The notes under the pieces are model-generated. The model worked only from the letters and a program-made list of their open reading frames with translations. It did not search any database and was not told the DNA's origin. Positions 42,092 through 50,490 of a stretch of 64,000 bases of DNA are shown here, one piece after another. This DNA is from Flavobacterium sp. 83 (lineage in GTDB: Bacteria; Bacteroidota; Bacteroidia; Flavobacteriales; Flavobacteriaceae). Position 1 is the first letter of the stretch, and each line of letters starts with the position of its first letter. Made by a program: the position numbers and the translations under genes. The stretch lies in contig NZ_JQMS01000001.1 in the NCBI RefSeq assembly GCF_000744835.1, forward strand, positions 1,178,001 to 1,242,000, given 5' to 3'.

Positions 42092-45000
42092 ATGAGCACA
42101 AAATTTACTGAATACAAAGGACTTGACTTACCAACTGTAGCGTCTGAAGTACTTGATTTTTGGAAGAAAGAAAATATATTTGAGAAAAGTGTAACTACTC
42201 GTGAAGGAAACCTACCATTTGTGTTTTTTGAAGGTCCGCCTTCGGCAAATGGATTGCCTGGAATTCACCACGTAATGGCGCGTGCAATTAAAGATATTTT
42301 TTGCAGATATAAAACTCAAAAAGGGTTCCAAGTGAAGCGCAAAGCGGGCTGGGATACGCATGGTTTGCCAGTGGAATTGGGTACTGAAAAAGAATTAGGG
42401 ATTACCAAAGAAGATATTGGAAAGACCATTTCCATCGAAGAGTACAACGAAGCATGTAAAAAAACCGTGATGCGTTATACTGACGTATGGAATGATTTGA
42501 CCGAAAAAATGGGCTATTGGGTTGATATGGAAGATCCGTATGTGACCTATAAATCCAAATATATGGAAACGGTTTGGTGGATTTTGAAACAAATCTACAA
42601 CAAGGATTTGATGTACAAAGGCTACACAATCCAACCGTATTCTCCAAAAGCAGGAACAGGATTATCTTCTCATGAAGTGAACCAGCCGGGAAGTTACCGT
42701 GATGTAACAGACACGACTGTTGTAGCGCAATTTAAAGTGATTGAGGAAGATAAAGAATTATTATTTTCTAAGTTTTACGATTATATCACTTCAAAAAACT
42801 TACAGCATTACAAATTAGAAGCTTTAGATTTAGACGAAATCTATTTCTTGGCTTGGACTACCACACCTTGGACTTTGCCAAGTAATACGGCTTTGACTGT
42901 GGGTCCTAGAATTGAATATGCTTTAGTAAAAACATTCAATCAATATACGTTTCGTCCGGCAACATTGATTTTGGCTAAGAATTTAGTTGGAAAACAATTT
43001 GGAAAAGGTTTCTTCGAAAGTAGCGAACCAGCTGATTTTGAAAATTTCAAAGAAGGCGACAAAAAAATTCCTTACCAAATTCTTGCGGAATGCAAAGGAG
43101 CTGATTTAGTTGGAATAAAATACGAACAATTGTTGCAATTTGCATTGCCATATCAAAATCCAGAAAATGCTTTTAGAGTAATTTCAGGTGATTTTGTAAC
43201 TACCGAAGATGGAACGGGAATTGTACATACGGCGCCGACATTTGGTGCTGATGATGCAAAAGTGGCCAAAGAAGCTACGCCAGAAGTTCCGCCAATGTTA
43301 GTTTTGGACGAAAATGGAACTCCGGTTCCGTTAGTAGATTTGCAAGGGAAATTCACTTCCCATGTAGGAGAATATGCTGGCAAATATGTAAAGAATGAAT
43401 ATTATAACGATGGTGAAGCACCGGAACGTTCTATAGATGTGGAACTTGCCATTCGATTAAAAGAAGAAAATAAAGCCTTCAAAGTTGAGAAATACGTGCA
43501 CAGTTATCCACATTGCTGGAGAACAGACAAGCCTATTTTATATTATCCTTTAGATTCCTGGTTTATAAAAATCACGGAGGTTAGAGACAGAATGTTTGAC
43601 TTGAATGAAACCATCAACTGGAAGCCAAAAGCTACCGGAGAAGGTCGTTTTGGGAATTGGTTGAAAAACGCCAACGACTGGAATTTGTCGCGATCAAGAT
43701 ATTGGGGGATTCCATTGCCAATTTGGAGAACCGAAGAAGGATCGGAAGAGATTCTGATTGGTTCTGTAGAAGAATTATACAACGAAATAGAAAAATCAAT
43801 CGCTGCAGGTTTCCAAAAAGAAAATCCTTTCAAAGGTTTTGAAATTGGAAATATGGCGGAAACAAATTATGATTTAGTTGATTTACATAAAAATGTTGTT
43901 GATGAAATTACTTTGGTTTCTGCTTCAGGAAAACCAATGAAGCGTGAAGCTGATTTGATTGACGTTTGGTTTGATTCGGGTTCCATGCCTTATGCACAAT
44001 GGCATTATCCTTTTGAAAACAAAGATAAAATAGACGAAAACAAAGATTTCCCTGCTGACTTTATCGCAGAAGGAGTGGATCAAACCCGTGGTTGGTTCTA
44101 TACTTTGCACGCCATTGGAACATTAGTTTTTGATAAAGTTGCCTATAAAAATGTAGTTTCTAACGGACTAGTTTTGGACAAAAACGGACAAAAAATGTCT
44201 AAACGTTTAGGAAATGCCGCAGATCCATTCGAAACATTAAAAGAATACGGCCCAGATGCGACGCGCTGGTATATGATTTCCAATGCGAATCCTTGGGACA
44301 ATTTGAAATTTGATTTAGAAGGTATCGCTGAGGTACGCAGAAAATTCTTTGGAACATTGTACAACACGTATTCGTTCTTTAGTTTGTATGCCAATATTGA
44401 TGGTTTTACTTTTGCGGAAGCTGAAATTCCATTGAAAGAAAGACCGGAAATTGATCAATGGATTATCTCGGAATTGAATACCTTGATAAAGGATGTTGAT
44501 AGCTATTATGCGGATTATGAGCCAACAAAAGCGGCTCGTGCAATCTCTGAATTTGTACAAGAAAATTTGAGCAACTGGTATGTTCGTTTGTGTAGAAGAC
44601 GCTTCTGGAAAGGGGAATATGCGCAGGATAAAATAGCGGCTTATCAAACTTTATATACCTGTTTGTTAACCATAAGTAAGTTGGGTGCGCCAATCGCTCC
44701 GTTCTTTATGGATAAACTTTACAGAGACTTAACTGTAGCAACACAGACGGAAAAGTACGACAGTGTACATTTGGCGGAGTTTCCAATTTCGGTTGACAAC
44801 TATGTTAATAAAATGTTAGAGAGCAAAATGCAGAAAGCACAGACCATTTCATCATTGGTTTTATCACTCCGAAAAAAGGAAATGATAAAGGTGCGTCAAC
44901 CCTTGCAAAAGGTAATGATTCCAGTGCTTGACGATAATCAGAGAGCTGAAATTGAAGCCATTTCTGACCTTATAAAAGCAGAGGTAAACGTGAAAGAAAT

Positions 45001-45550
45001 CGTACTTTTGGATGATGCTTCCGGTGTTTTGGTGAAACAGATTAAGCCTAATTTTAAGGCGCTCGGACCACGTTTTGGAAAGGATATGGGCTTGATTTCT
45101 AAGGAAATACAAGGGTTTTCAAAAGAGCAAATCAGTCAATTAGATAAGGAAGGAAGCCTGGATGTTGTTATTGCAGGAAATAACGTAACTTTAACATTAG
45201 AAGATGTAGAAATTACATCACAAGATATTGAAGGCTGGTTAGTAGCCAATTCTAACGGAATAACGGTTGCGCTTGACATTACAATTTCTGAAGCATTAAA
45301 ACAAGAAGGAATTTCTAGAGAATTAGTAAACAGAATCCAGAATATCCGTAAAGATTCAGGATTTGAAGTTACTGATAAAATTAAAGTTCAACTGAAAAGA
45401 AATGGACTTTTGGAAGAGGCAATTCTTAAAAATGAAGCGTATATAAAATCAGAAACATTAACCAGCGATTTGGTTTTTGTAGATGAAATAGAAAACGGTA
45501 CGGAAATTGAATTTGACGAAATAAAAACAATGATATTAATTTCAAAATAA
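42092..45550 (+). CDS. ileS: Isoleucine-tRNA ligase
   Basis: 1152 residues, class I synthetase. The HIGH-type signature reads PPSANGLPGIHHVMARA (GIHH variant typical of the eukaryote-like IleRS type), the CP1 editing domain includes WTTTPWTLPSNTAL and GDFVTTEDGTGIVHTAPTFGADD, and the KMSKS loop is GQKMSKRLGNAADP. The C-terminal anticodon-binding and IleRS-specific extension with VALDITISEALKQEGISRELVNRIQNIRKD follows. The gene begins the ileS-dksA-like pair, whose spacing is 8 bases. Confidence 0.97.
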   Translation: MSTKFTEYKGLDLPTVASEVLDFWKKENIFEKSVTTREGNLPFVFFEGPPSANGLPGIHHVMARAIKDIFCRYKTQKGFQVKRKAGWDTHGLPVELGTEKELGITKEDIGKTISIEEYNEACKKTVMRYTDVWNDLTEKMGYWVDMEDPYVTYKSKYMETVWWILKQIYNKDLMYKGYTIQPYSPKAGTGLSSHEVNQPGSYRDVTDTTVVAQFKVIEEDKELLFSKFYDYITSKNLQHYKLEALDLDEIYFLAWTTTPWTLPSNTALTVGPRIEYALVKTFNQYTFRPATLILAKNLVGKQFGKGFFESSEPADFENFKEGDKKIPYQILAECKGADLVGIKYEQLLQFALPYQNPENAFRVISGDFVTTEDGTGIVHTAPTFGADDAKVAKEATPEVPPMLVLDENGTPVPLVDLQGKFTSHVGEYAGKYVKNEYYNDGEAPERSIDVELAIRLKEENKAFKVEKYVHSYPHCWRTDKPILYYPLDSWFIKITEVRDRMFDLNETINWKPKATGEGRFGNWLKNANDWNLSRSRYWGIPLPIWRTEEGSEEILIGSVEELYNEIEKSIAAGFQKENPFKGFEIGNMAETNYDLVDLHKNVVDEITLVSASGKPMKREADLIDVWFDSGSMPYAQWHYPFENKDKIDENKDFPADFIAEGVDQTRGWFYTLHAIGTLVFDKVAYKNVVSNGLVLDKNGQKMSKRLGNAADPFETLKEYGPDATRWYMISNANPWDNLKFDLEGIAEVRRKFFGTLYNTYSFFSLYANIDGFTFAEAEIPLKERPEIDQWIISELNTLIKDVDSYYADYEPTKAARAISEFVQENLSNWYVRLCRRRFWKGEYAQDKIAAYQTLYTCLLTISKLGAPIAPFFMDKLYRDLTVATQTEKYDSVHLAEFPISVDNYVNKMLESKMQKAQTISSLVLSLRKKEMIKVRQPLQKVMIPVLDDNQRAEIEAISDLIKAEVNVKEIVLLDDASGVLVKQIKPNFKALGPRFGKDMGLISKEIQGFSKEQISQLDKEGSLDVVIAGNNVTLTLEDVEITSQDIEGWLVANSNGITVALDITISEALKQEGISRELVNRIQNIRKDSGFEVTDKIKVQLKRNGLLEEAILKNEAYIKSETLTSDLVFVDEIENGTEIEFDEIKTMILISK

Positions 45551-45558
45551 TATAAAAA

Positions 45559-45939
45559 ATGGTAGATGAAATTGCAAGATACTCTGATGCTGATTTAGCA
45601 GAGTTCAAAGAGATAATCTTAAACAAAATTCAAAAAGCACAATTAGATTTAGATTTGATTAAAAGTGCTTACATGAATGATTTGAATAATGGGACTGATG
45701 ACACTTCGCCTACATTTAAAGCCTTTGAAGAAGGAAGCGAAACGATGTCTAAGGAAGCAAACTCACAACTGGCGATTCGACAGGAAAAGTTCATTCGTGA
45801 TTTGAAAAATGCACTTTTCCGTGTAGAAAATAAAACCTACGGAATTTGCAAAGTAACAGGCAAATTAATTGGGAAGGAAAGATTGAAAATCGTTCCTCAC
45901 GCAACAATGAGTATCGAAGCAAAAAACTTGCAACGATAA
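45559..45939 (+). CDS. TraR/DksA-like transcription factor lacking the zinc-finger cysteines
   Basis: 126 residues. A long coiled-coil-like helical part (FKEIILNKIQKAQLDLDLIKSAYM) with acidic residues near the tip (GTDDTSPTF) is followed by the C-terminal DksA-type element RVENKTYGICKVTGKLIGKERLKIVPHATMSIEAKN. Only one cysteine (C97) remains of the four that bind zinc in E. coli DksA. DksA-type proteins bind the RNA polymerase secondary channel; the flavobacterial group evidently does so without zinc. Co-transcribed with ileS; a terminator follows. Confidence 0.88.
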   Translation: MVDEIARYSDADLAEFKEIILNKIQKAQLDLDLIKSAYMNDLNNGTDDTSPTFKAFEEGSETMSKEANSQLAIRQEKFIRDLKNALFRVENKTYGICKVTGKLIGKERLKIVPHATMSIEAKNLQR

Positions 45940-45960
45940 ACCTCTTGTTGAACAATATTT

Positions 45961-45986
45961 AACGCTCCATTGGGAGCGTTTTTTTT
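45961..45986 (+). terminator. Terminator after the dksA-like gene
   Basis: AACGCTCC and GGAGCGTT (45961-45980) form a perfect 8-bp stem with an ATTG loop, followed by TTTTTT. Confidence 0.9.
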
Positions 45987-45997
45987 GATTAAATTGT

Positions 45998-46005
45998 TAC
46001 TTTTG
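45998..46005 (+). promoter_or_regulatory. -7 element of lspA
   Basis: TACTTTTG matches TAnnTTTG and lies 20 bases before the lspA ATG, immediately downstream of the preceding terminator. No -33 TTTG at normal spacing. Confidence 0.6.
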
Positions 46006-46024
46006 CGCCATTAAAATTTATAAA

Positions 46025-46630
46025 ATGTCATTACGAAAAGCGTATCTCCTTATTTTTATCCTATTACTTGTTGATCAAGTTTCAAAAATATACATCAAAA
46101 CTAATTTTATTTTAGGCGAAGAAGTTGAAGTATTCAAATGGTTCAAAATTCTTTTTATCGAAAATGAAGGAATGGCTTGGGGAACTAAAATCCCGGGAGC
46201 TTATGGGAAATTATTTTTGACACTTTTTAGATTGGTTGCCGTTGGTGGAATTGGCTATTGGTTGTGGGATTCTGTTGAGAGAAAACACAGCTCAAATTAC
46301 TTAATTGTTGCCATTGCATTAATTCTTGCAGGTGCATTTGGGAACATCATAGATTCTGTTTTCTACGGAGTTATTTTTGACGACAGTCACCAGCAATTAG
46401 CTACTTTGTTTACAGATAAACCTTATGGAACTTGGTTTCATGGTCAAGTTGTCGATATGTTTTATTTTCCTTTTTGGCATGGATTTTTGCCTAACTGGGT
46501 GCCAATTTGGGGCGGAAAAGAATTTACCTTTTTCAACGCTATTTTTAATGTTGCCGATATGGCGATTTCTACGGGAGTTGGGATTTTGATTTTTTTCAAT
46601 AAAAAAGCATTTCATCATCAAACGAACTAA
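46025..46630 (+). CDS. lspA: Lipoprotein signal peptidase (signal peptidase II)
   Basis: 201 residues, a four-helix inner-membrane aspartyl protease that removes signal peptides from prolipoproteins. The entry LLVDQVSKIYIK, the NEGMAWG motif, the first catalytic Asp in AGAFGNIIDSVFYG and the second in FNVADMAISTG are all present. Helices lie near 5-20, 60-82, 92-112 and 175-195. Slightly longer than the E. coli enzyme because of an insertion (DDSHQQLATLFTDKPYGTW), common in Bacteroidetes. The window encodes several lipoproteins, its substrates. Confidence 0.95.
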   Translation: MSLRKAYLLIFILLLVDQVSKIYIKTNFILGEEVEVFKWFKILFIENEGMAWGTKIPGAYGKLFLTLFRLVAVGGIGYWLWDSVERKHSSNYLIVAIALILAGAFGNIIDSVFYGVIFDDSHQQLATLFTDKPYGTWFHGQVVDMFYFPFWHGFLPNWVPIWGGKEFTFFNAIFNVADMAISTGVGILIFFNKKAFHHQTN

Positions 46631-46656
46631 ATTTTTAAATCACTATTTTATAAAAT

Positions 46657-46694
46657 AAAAAAGACCTATTTCATAATTTTGAATAGGTCTTTTT
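46657..46694. terminator. Bidirectional terminator between lspA and the small lipoprotein
   Basis: AAAAAAGACCTATT (46657-46670) pairs with AATAGGTCTTTTT (46682-46694), giving A- and T-run flanks for both convergent genes. Confidence 0.9.
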
Positions 46695-46706
46695 CTTTTA
46701 TTGGAT

Positions 46707-46907
46707 TTATTTGTTTTGTCCTGGGGCGTAGCGTTTAGCGCTTTTTCCACCATATATTTTTTTAGCTTGACCTGGTGGAATTTTTTTAGTTTTATAAGAG
46801 GTTCTGTTCGAGTTTGTTCCTACTCTAACCGCACAGTTAGACAGTGAAAGGGCAAATACAGCAATTAAAATAATTGTTGCAAATCTTAAGAACTGAATTT
46901 TTTTCAT
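46707..46907 (-). CDS. Small lipoprotein with basic C terminus
   Basis: 66 residues from ATG at 46907 (MKKIQFLRFATIILIAVFALSLSNC), a lipoprotein signal with lipobox LSNC. The mature part is short and basic: NRTSYKTKKIPPGQAKKIYGGKSAKRYAPGQ, with repeated PGQ turns. Similar short flavobacterial lipoproteins are often mislabelled as a quinol oxidase subunit; I see nothing to support that. The role is unknown. The longer frame reaches into the cyclo-ligase gene and is not needed. Confidence 0.75.
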   Translation of the reverse strand: MKKIQFLRFATIILIAVFALSLSNCAVRVGTNSNRTSYKTKKIPPGQAKKIYGGKSAKRYAPGQNK

Positions 46908-46948
46908 AGCTTCAATTGGGCTTTGTTTACGAAAGTACGCTTTCAAAA

Positions 46949-47515
46949 TTAAAAAGAGTGAATTAAATTTGGTGTCACGCAATAATCAAGTTTCACGTCA
47001 CCTTCAAAAACATCGGTAATCAATTCTTCGGGATCAAAGAAAGAAAGCCCAATTTTGATTACATCTGGTTTACATTCAGACAAGAATTTATCGTAAAATC
47101 CTTTACCGTAACCCACACGATTTCCTTTTTTATCGAAAGCCAAAAGCGGTACAAAAACGACATCAATTTTATGTGCTGGAACTTCAATCCCATCAATAGG
47201 CTCGGGAATATTGTATTCGTTTTTCTTGATTTTAGTATTGTCGGTCAGCAGGAAATGAGTCATGTTTCGGGTCGAAAAATCACTTTTCGATAGAATAATT
47301 TCCTTGTCTTTTCCGGATAATAAATGCAGAATAAATTCAGTATTTACTTCATGTTGTTCCGTAATGGGAAGGAAAATATGAAAATAGGCTTTCTCCCAAA
47401 TAGGAAGTGTCAATACTTTATTGGCAATAGCCAAACTCATTTCTTCCAATTCATTTTCAGAAAGTGAATTTCGTAAGGCTTTGTATTTTATTCTTATTTC
47501 TTTTTTATTCTTCAT
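46949..47515 (-). CDS. fau: 5-formyltetrahydrofolate cyclo-ligase
   Basis: About 188 residues from ATG at 47515 (MKNKKEIRIKYKALRNSLS), 11 bases inside the end of the preceding gene; ATG at 47524 is an alternative. It converts 5-formyl-THF to 5,10-methenyl-THF with ATP. The family motifs FVPLLAFDKKGNRVGYGKGFYDKFL and PDVIKIGLSFFDPEEL are intact, and the N-terminal KxxxR region binds phosphates. Translational coupling with the upstream M14-type gene is suggested by the overlap. Confidence 0.92.
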   Translation of the reverse strand: MKNKKEIRIKYKALRNSLSENELEEMSLAIANKVLTLPIWEKAYFHIFLPITEQHEVNTEFILHLLSGKDKEIILSKSDFSTRNMTHFLLTDNTKIKKNEYNIPEPIDGIEVPAHKIDVVFVPLLAFDKKGNRVGYGKGFYDKFLSECKPDVIKIGLSFFDPEELITDVFEGDVKLDYCVTPNLIHSF

Positions 47516-48488
47516 CTTCTTCATTAGTGTTTGACATGTGGTAAATAGCATCGCCCTCATATACAATAGGCGAATGATTGGCATTGATTACGTAACCGTC
47601 ATTTGGTGCTTTAACTTTTCGCTCAAACTTTCCGTACGGATCTGTAATGGTGGCAAGAATAGTTCCTTTTTTTATAAATTTCCCAATTGTATCGTAATCG
47701 TGCAATAATCCAGAACATTTGGCTCTAATCCAACCGGATTTTTCGATATAAATCGAAGGAGCTTTTGGCTTGATTAGGGTATGTTTTGGATGTAACATAC
47801 CAAGATGTGACAATAGGCGTTTTGCTCCATTTACGCCTTCCTCAGCAACGTTATTATTGATATCTAGGGATTTTCCGCCCTCAAAAAGCAGCATTTTTAC
47901 ATTCATTTTTTCGCTGGAACTCCTGAAAGATCCCGAAATATTTTTAGAATATAAAGTAAATGGTGCATTGAATACATCGGCCAGTATTTTTAATGCTTCA
48001 TTGTTTTGGGTAAGTCTAATTTGTGGTGCATTGAAACGACTGGCTCCGCCGGCATGAAAATCTACTGCGTAATTTACAACGGGCATGATTTCAGTCAAAA
48101 TATGAAAAGCAAATCGACTAGCCAGAGAACCGGTTTTGCTTCCTGGAAATACTCGGTTTAAATCTCTGCCATCCGGAAATTCTCTGGATTTATTGACAAA
48201 TCCATATACATTTATGATAGGAATACAAATGATTGTACCTTTTTTTGGTCGGTTTATTTTCTTGCTGATAAGTTGCCGAACGATTTCGACACCATTAATT
48301 TCATCGCCGTGAATTCCTGCTGAAAAAAGTACAACTGGACCATCTATTTTAGAACGACGAACAATAACAGGAATGTTTAATTTTGTTGTAGTGTGTAGTC
48401 GGGCAATTTCCACATTGATGGTTTTGCTTTCGCCAGGGATAATGCTTTCGCCAAAAATTACTATTGGGGCGGAATTATTTTTTATCAT
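47505..48488 (-). CDS. Succinylglutamate desuccinylase/aspartoacylase family protein
   Basis: 327 residues of the M14-like zinc family. Ligands: His and Glu in SAGIHGDEINGVEIVRQL and His in VDFHAGGASRFNAP; the catalytic Glu is probably in LFEGGKSLD. The C-terminal beta domain (SGWIRAKCSGLLHDYDTIGKFIKKGTILATITDPYGKFERKVKAPNDGYVI) is of the lipoyl-like type found in this subgroup. It hydrolyses N-acyl amino acids or peptide modifications; in other flavobacteria a relative often lies next to rimK, absent here. Exact substrate unknown. Confidence 0.88.
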   Translation of the reverse strand: MIKNNSAPIVIFGESIIPGESKTINVEIARLHTTTKLNIPVIVRRSKIDGPVVLFSAGIHGDEINGVEIVRQLISKKINRPKKGTIICIPIINVYGFVNKSREFPDGRDLNRVFPGSKTGSLASRFAFHILTEIMPVVNYAVDFHAGGASRFNAPQIRLTQNNEALKILADVFNAPFTLYSKNISGSFRSSSEKMNVKMLLFEGGKSLDINNNVAEEGVNGAKRLLSHLGMLHPKHTLIKPKAPSIYIEKSGWIRAKCSGLLHDYDTIGKFIKKGTILATITDPYGKFERKVKAPNDGYVINANHSPIVYEGDAIYHMSNTNEEDEE

Positions 48489-48615
48489 AAGTTCTTGAAA
48501 AGATAAAAATAAGGATAATAACCAATTCGAAAGTAAAATTCTGATAAAATTTTTATCAGAAAGATTTCAAGAGTATTGATTTGTATTTCGGGATTTTTGA
48601 GATTAACTTTGTTAC

Positions 48616-50415
48616 ATGAATCCAACATCTTTAGCCCTACAAATACAGACTTTGCCTGATAATCCCGGTGTATATCAATATTATGATAAGGAAGGGAAAA
48701 TTTTGTATGTAGGCAAAGCCAAAAATTTGAAAAAAAGGGTTTCTTCCTATTTTAATAAAATTCATGATACGGCCAAAACGAATGTATTGGTTAAGAAAAT
48801 TGTGACCATAAAACACATTGTAGTCCCTACGGAAACCGATGCGCTTTTATTGGAAAATAATCTTATAAAAACTTTGCAGCCACGCTATAATGTGTTACTT
48901 CGAGACGACAAAAGTTACCCTTGGTTGTGTATCAAGAAAGAACCTTTTTCGCGGATATTTGCCACTAGAAGAATGGTAAAAGATGGTTCGGAATATTTTG
49001 GACCCTATACGAGTTTTAAAACTGTGAGCACTATTTTAGAACTGATTAAAGAATTATATCCGCTTAGAACTTGTAATTATGATTTGAGTAAAAGTAATAT
49101 TGATAGCGGTAAATTCAAGGTTTGCCTTGAATATCATATTGGGAATTGCATGGGACCTTGTGAAGGGTATGAAACTTTAGAGAATTATCAAAAGCAAGTT
49201 GATGCCATTCGAGAAATTTTGAAAGGAAATTTCAAGGAAAGTATGAAGGATTTCAAACGGGTTATGACTAATCTGGCTGCAGAAATGCATTTCGAAGAAG
49301 CGCAAAAAATCAAAGAGAAAATAGAAGTGTTGGAAAATTACCAATCGCGTTCAACTATTGTAAACCCAAAAATCACCAACATCGATGTCTTTTCGATTGT
49401 TTCGGATGAAAGTGCGGCCTATGTAAACTTTCTTCAAATTTCTCACGGTTCGATTATTCGTTCGCATACGATGGAAATCAAAAAGAAACTCGACGAAACT
49501 GACGAAGAATTATTAGAATTAGCGATTATCGAATTGAGAGAACGTTTTCAATTGTTGTCCAGAGAAGTTATCGTTCCGTTTCACGTTGACTTGGGTGAAA
49601 ACATCAAAATCACGGTTCCTCAATTGGGAGACAAAAAGCAAATTTTGGATTTATCGATTCGAAATGCTAAGTTTTACCGAATAGAACAATTGAAACAACT
49701 GCAAATTGTAGATCCGGATCGTCATACAAAAAGGATTATGGCACAAATGCAAAAAGATTTGAGATTACCGGTGGAGCCAAGACACATTGAATGTTTTGAT
49801 AATTCGAATATTCAAGGGACAAATCCTGTGGCTGCTTGTGTGGTTTTCAAGGACGGGAAACCCAGCAAAAAGGATTACCGCCATTTTAATATAAAAACGG
49901 TCGAAGGACCAGATGATTTTGCTTCGATGACCGAAGTAGTTTATAGAAGATACAAACGATTGCTGGATGAAAATGAGCCGCTACCAAATTTAATCATTAT
50001 TGATGGTGGGAAAGGACAACTATCATCGGCATTGAAAAGTATTGATGAATTAGGTTTACGGGGAAAAATTGCCATTATTGGAATTGCCAAAAGACTGGAA
50101 GAGCTTTTTTATCCTGGAGATTCTATTCCGCTTTATTTAGACAAAAAATCAGAAACCTTGAAAGTAATCCAGCAATTGCGCAACGAAGCGCATCGATTTG
50201 GGATTACGCATCACAGAGATAAGAGGAGTAAAGCGGCGCTAAATTCTTCTATTGAAAGCATACCTGGCATTGGGGAAAAAACGATGTTAACTTTGATTCA
50301 GCACTTTAAAAGTGTTAAAAGATTGAAATTAGCGACAGAAAAAGAAATTTCTGATGTTATAGGCATATCAAAAGCCAAAAAAATTGTCGAATTTTACAAG
50401 AATTCAAATGGATGA
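48616..50415 (+). CDS. uvrC: Excinuclease ABC subunit C
   Basis: 599 residues. It makes both incisions in UvrABC nucleotide excision repair. The GIY-YIG domain is N-terminal (NPGVYQYYDKEGKILYVGKAKNLKKRVSSYF), followed by the Cys-rich region (TCNYDL ... CLEYHIGNCMGPCEGY), the UVR motif, the RNase H-like endonuclease part (ECFDNSNIQGTNPVAACVVF with catalytic Asp, IIDGGKGQLSSAL) and C-terminal helix-hairpin-helix repeats (SSIESIPGIGEKTMLTLIQHF). Divergent from the aspartoacylase gene. Confidence 0.96.
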   Translation: MNPTSLALQIQTLPDNPGVYQYYDKEGKILYVGKAKNLKKRVSSYFNKIHDTAKTNVLVKKIVTIKHIVVPTETDALLLENNLIKTLQPRYNVLLRDDKSYPWLCIKKEPFSRIFATRRMVKDGSEYFGPYTSFKTVSTILELIKELYPLRTCNYDLSKSNIDSGKFKVCLEYHIGNCMGPCEGYETLENYQKQVDAIREILKGNFKESMKDFKRVMTNLAAEMHFEEAQKIKEKIEVLENYQSRSTIVNPKITNIDVFSIVSDESAAYVNFLQISHGSIIRSHTMEIKKKLDETDEELLELAIIELRERFQLLSREVIVPFHVDLGENIKITVPQLGDKKQILDLSIRNAKFYRIEQLKQLQIVDPDRHTKRIMAQMQKDLRLPVEPRHIECFDNSNIQGTNPVAACVVFKDGKPSKKDYRHFNIKTVEGPDDFASMTEVVYRRYKRLLDENEPLPNLIIIDGGKGQLSSALKSIDELGLRGKIAIIGIAKRLEELFYPGDSIPLYLDKKSETLKVIQQLRNEAHRFGITHHRDKRSKAALNSSIESIPGIGEKTMLTLIQHFKSVKRLKLATEKEISDVIGISKAKKIVEFYKNSNG

Positions 50416-50490
50416 TTAATTTCAATTATTGAATTTTAGGCGAATGATAATTGAATACTACTAAATTCTATTGCACCCAAATTGCTGCTT

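Noticed and set aside
46707..46982. Annotation of the small lipoprotein as a quinol oxidase subunit
   Set aside because: The protein is 66 residues with a lipobox and a basic tail; nothing relates it to an oxidase.
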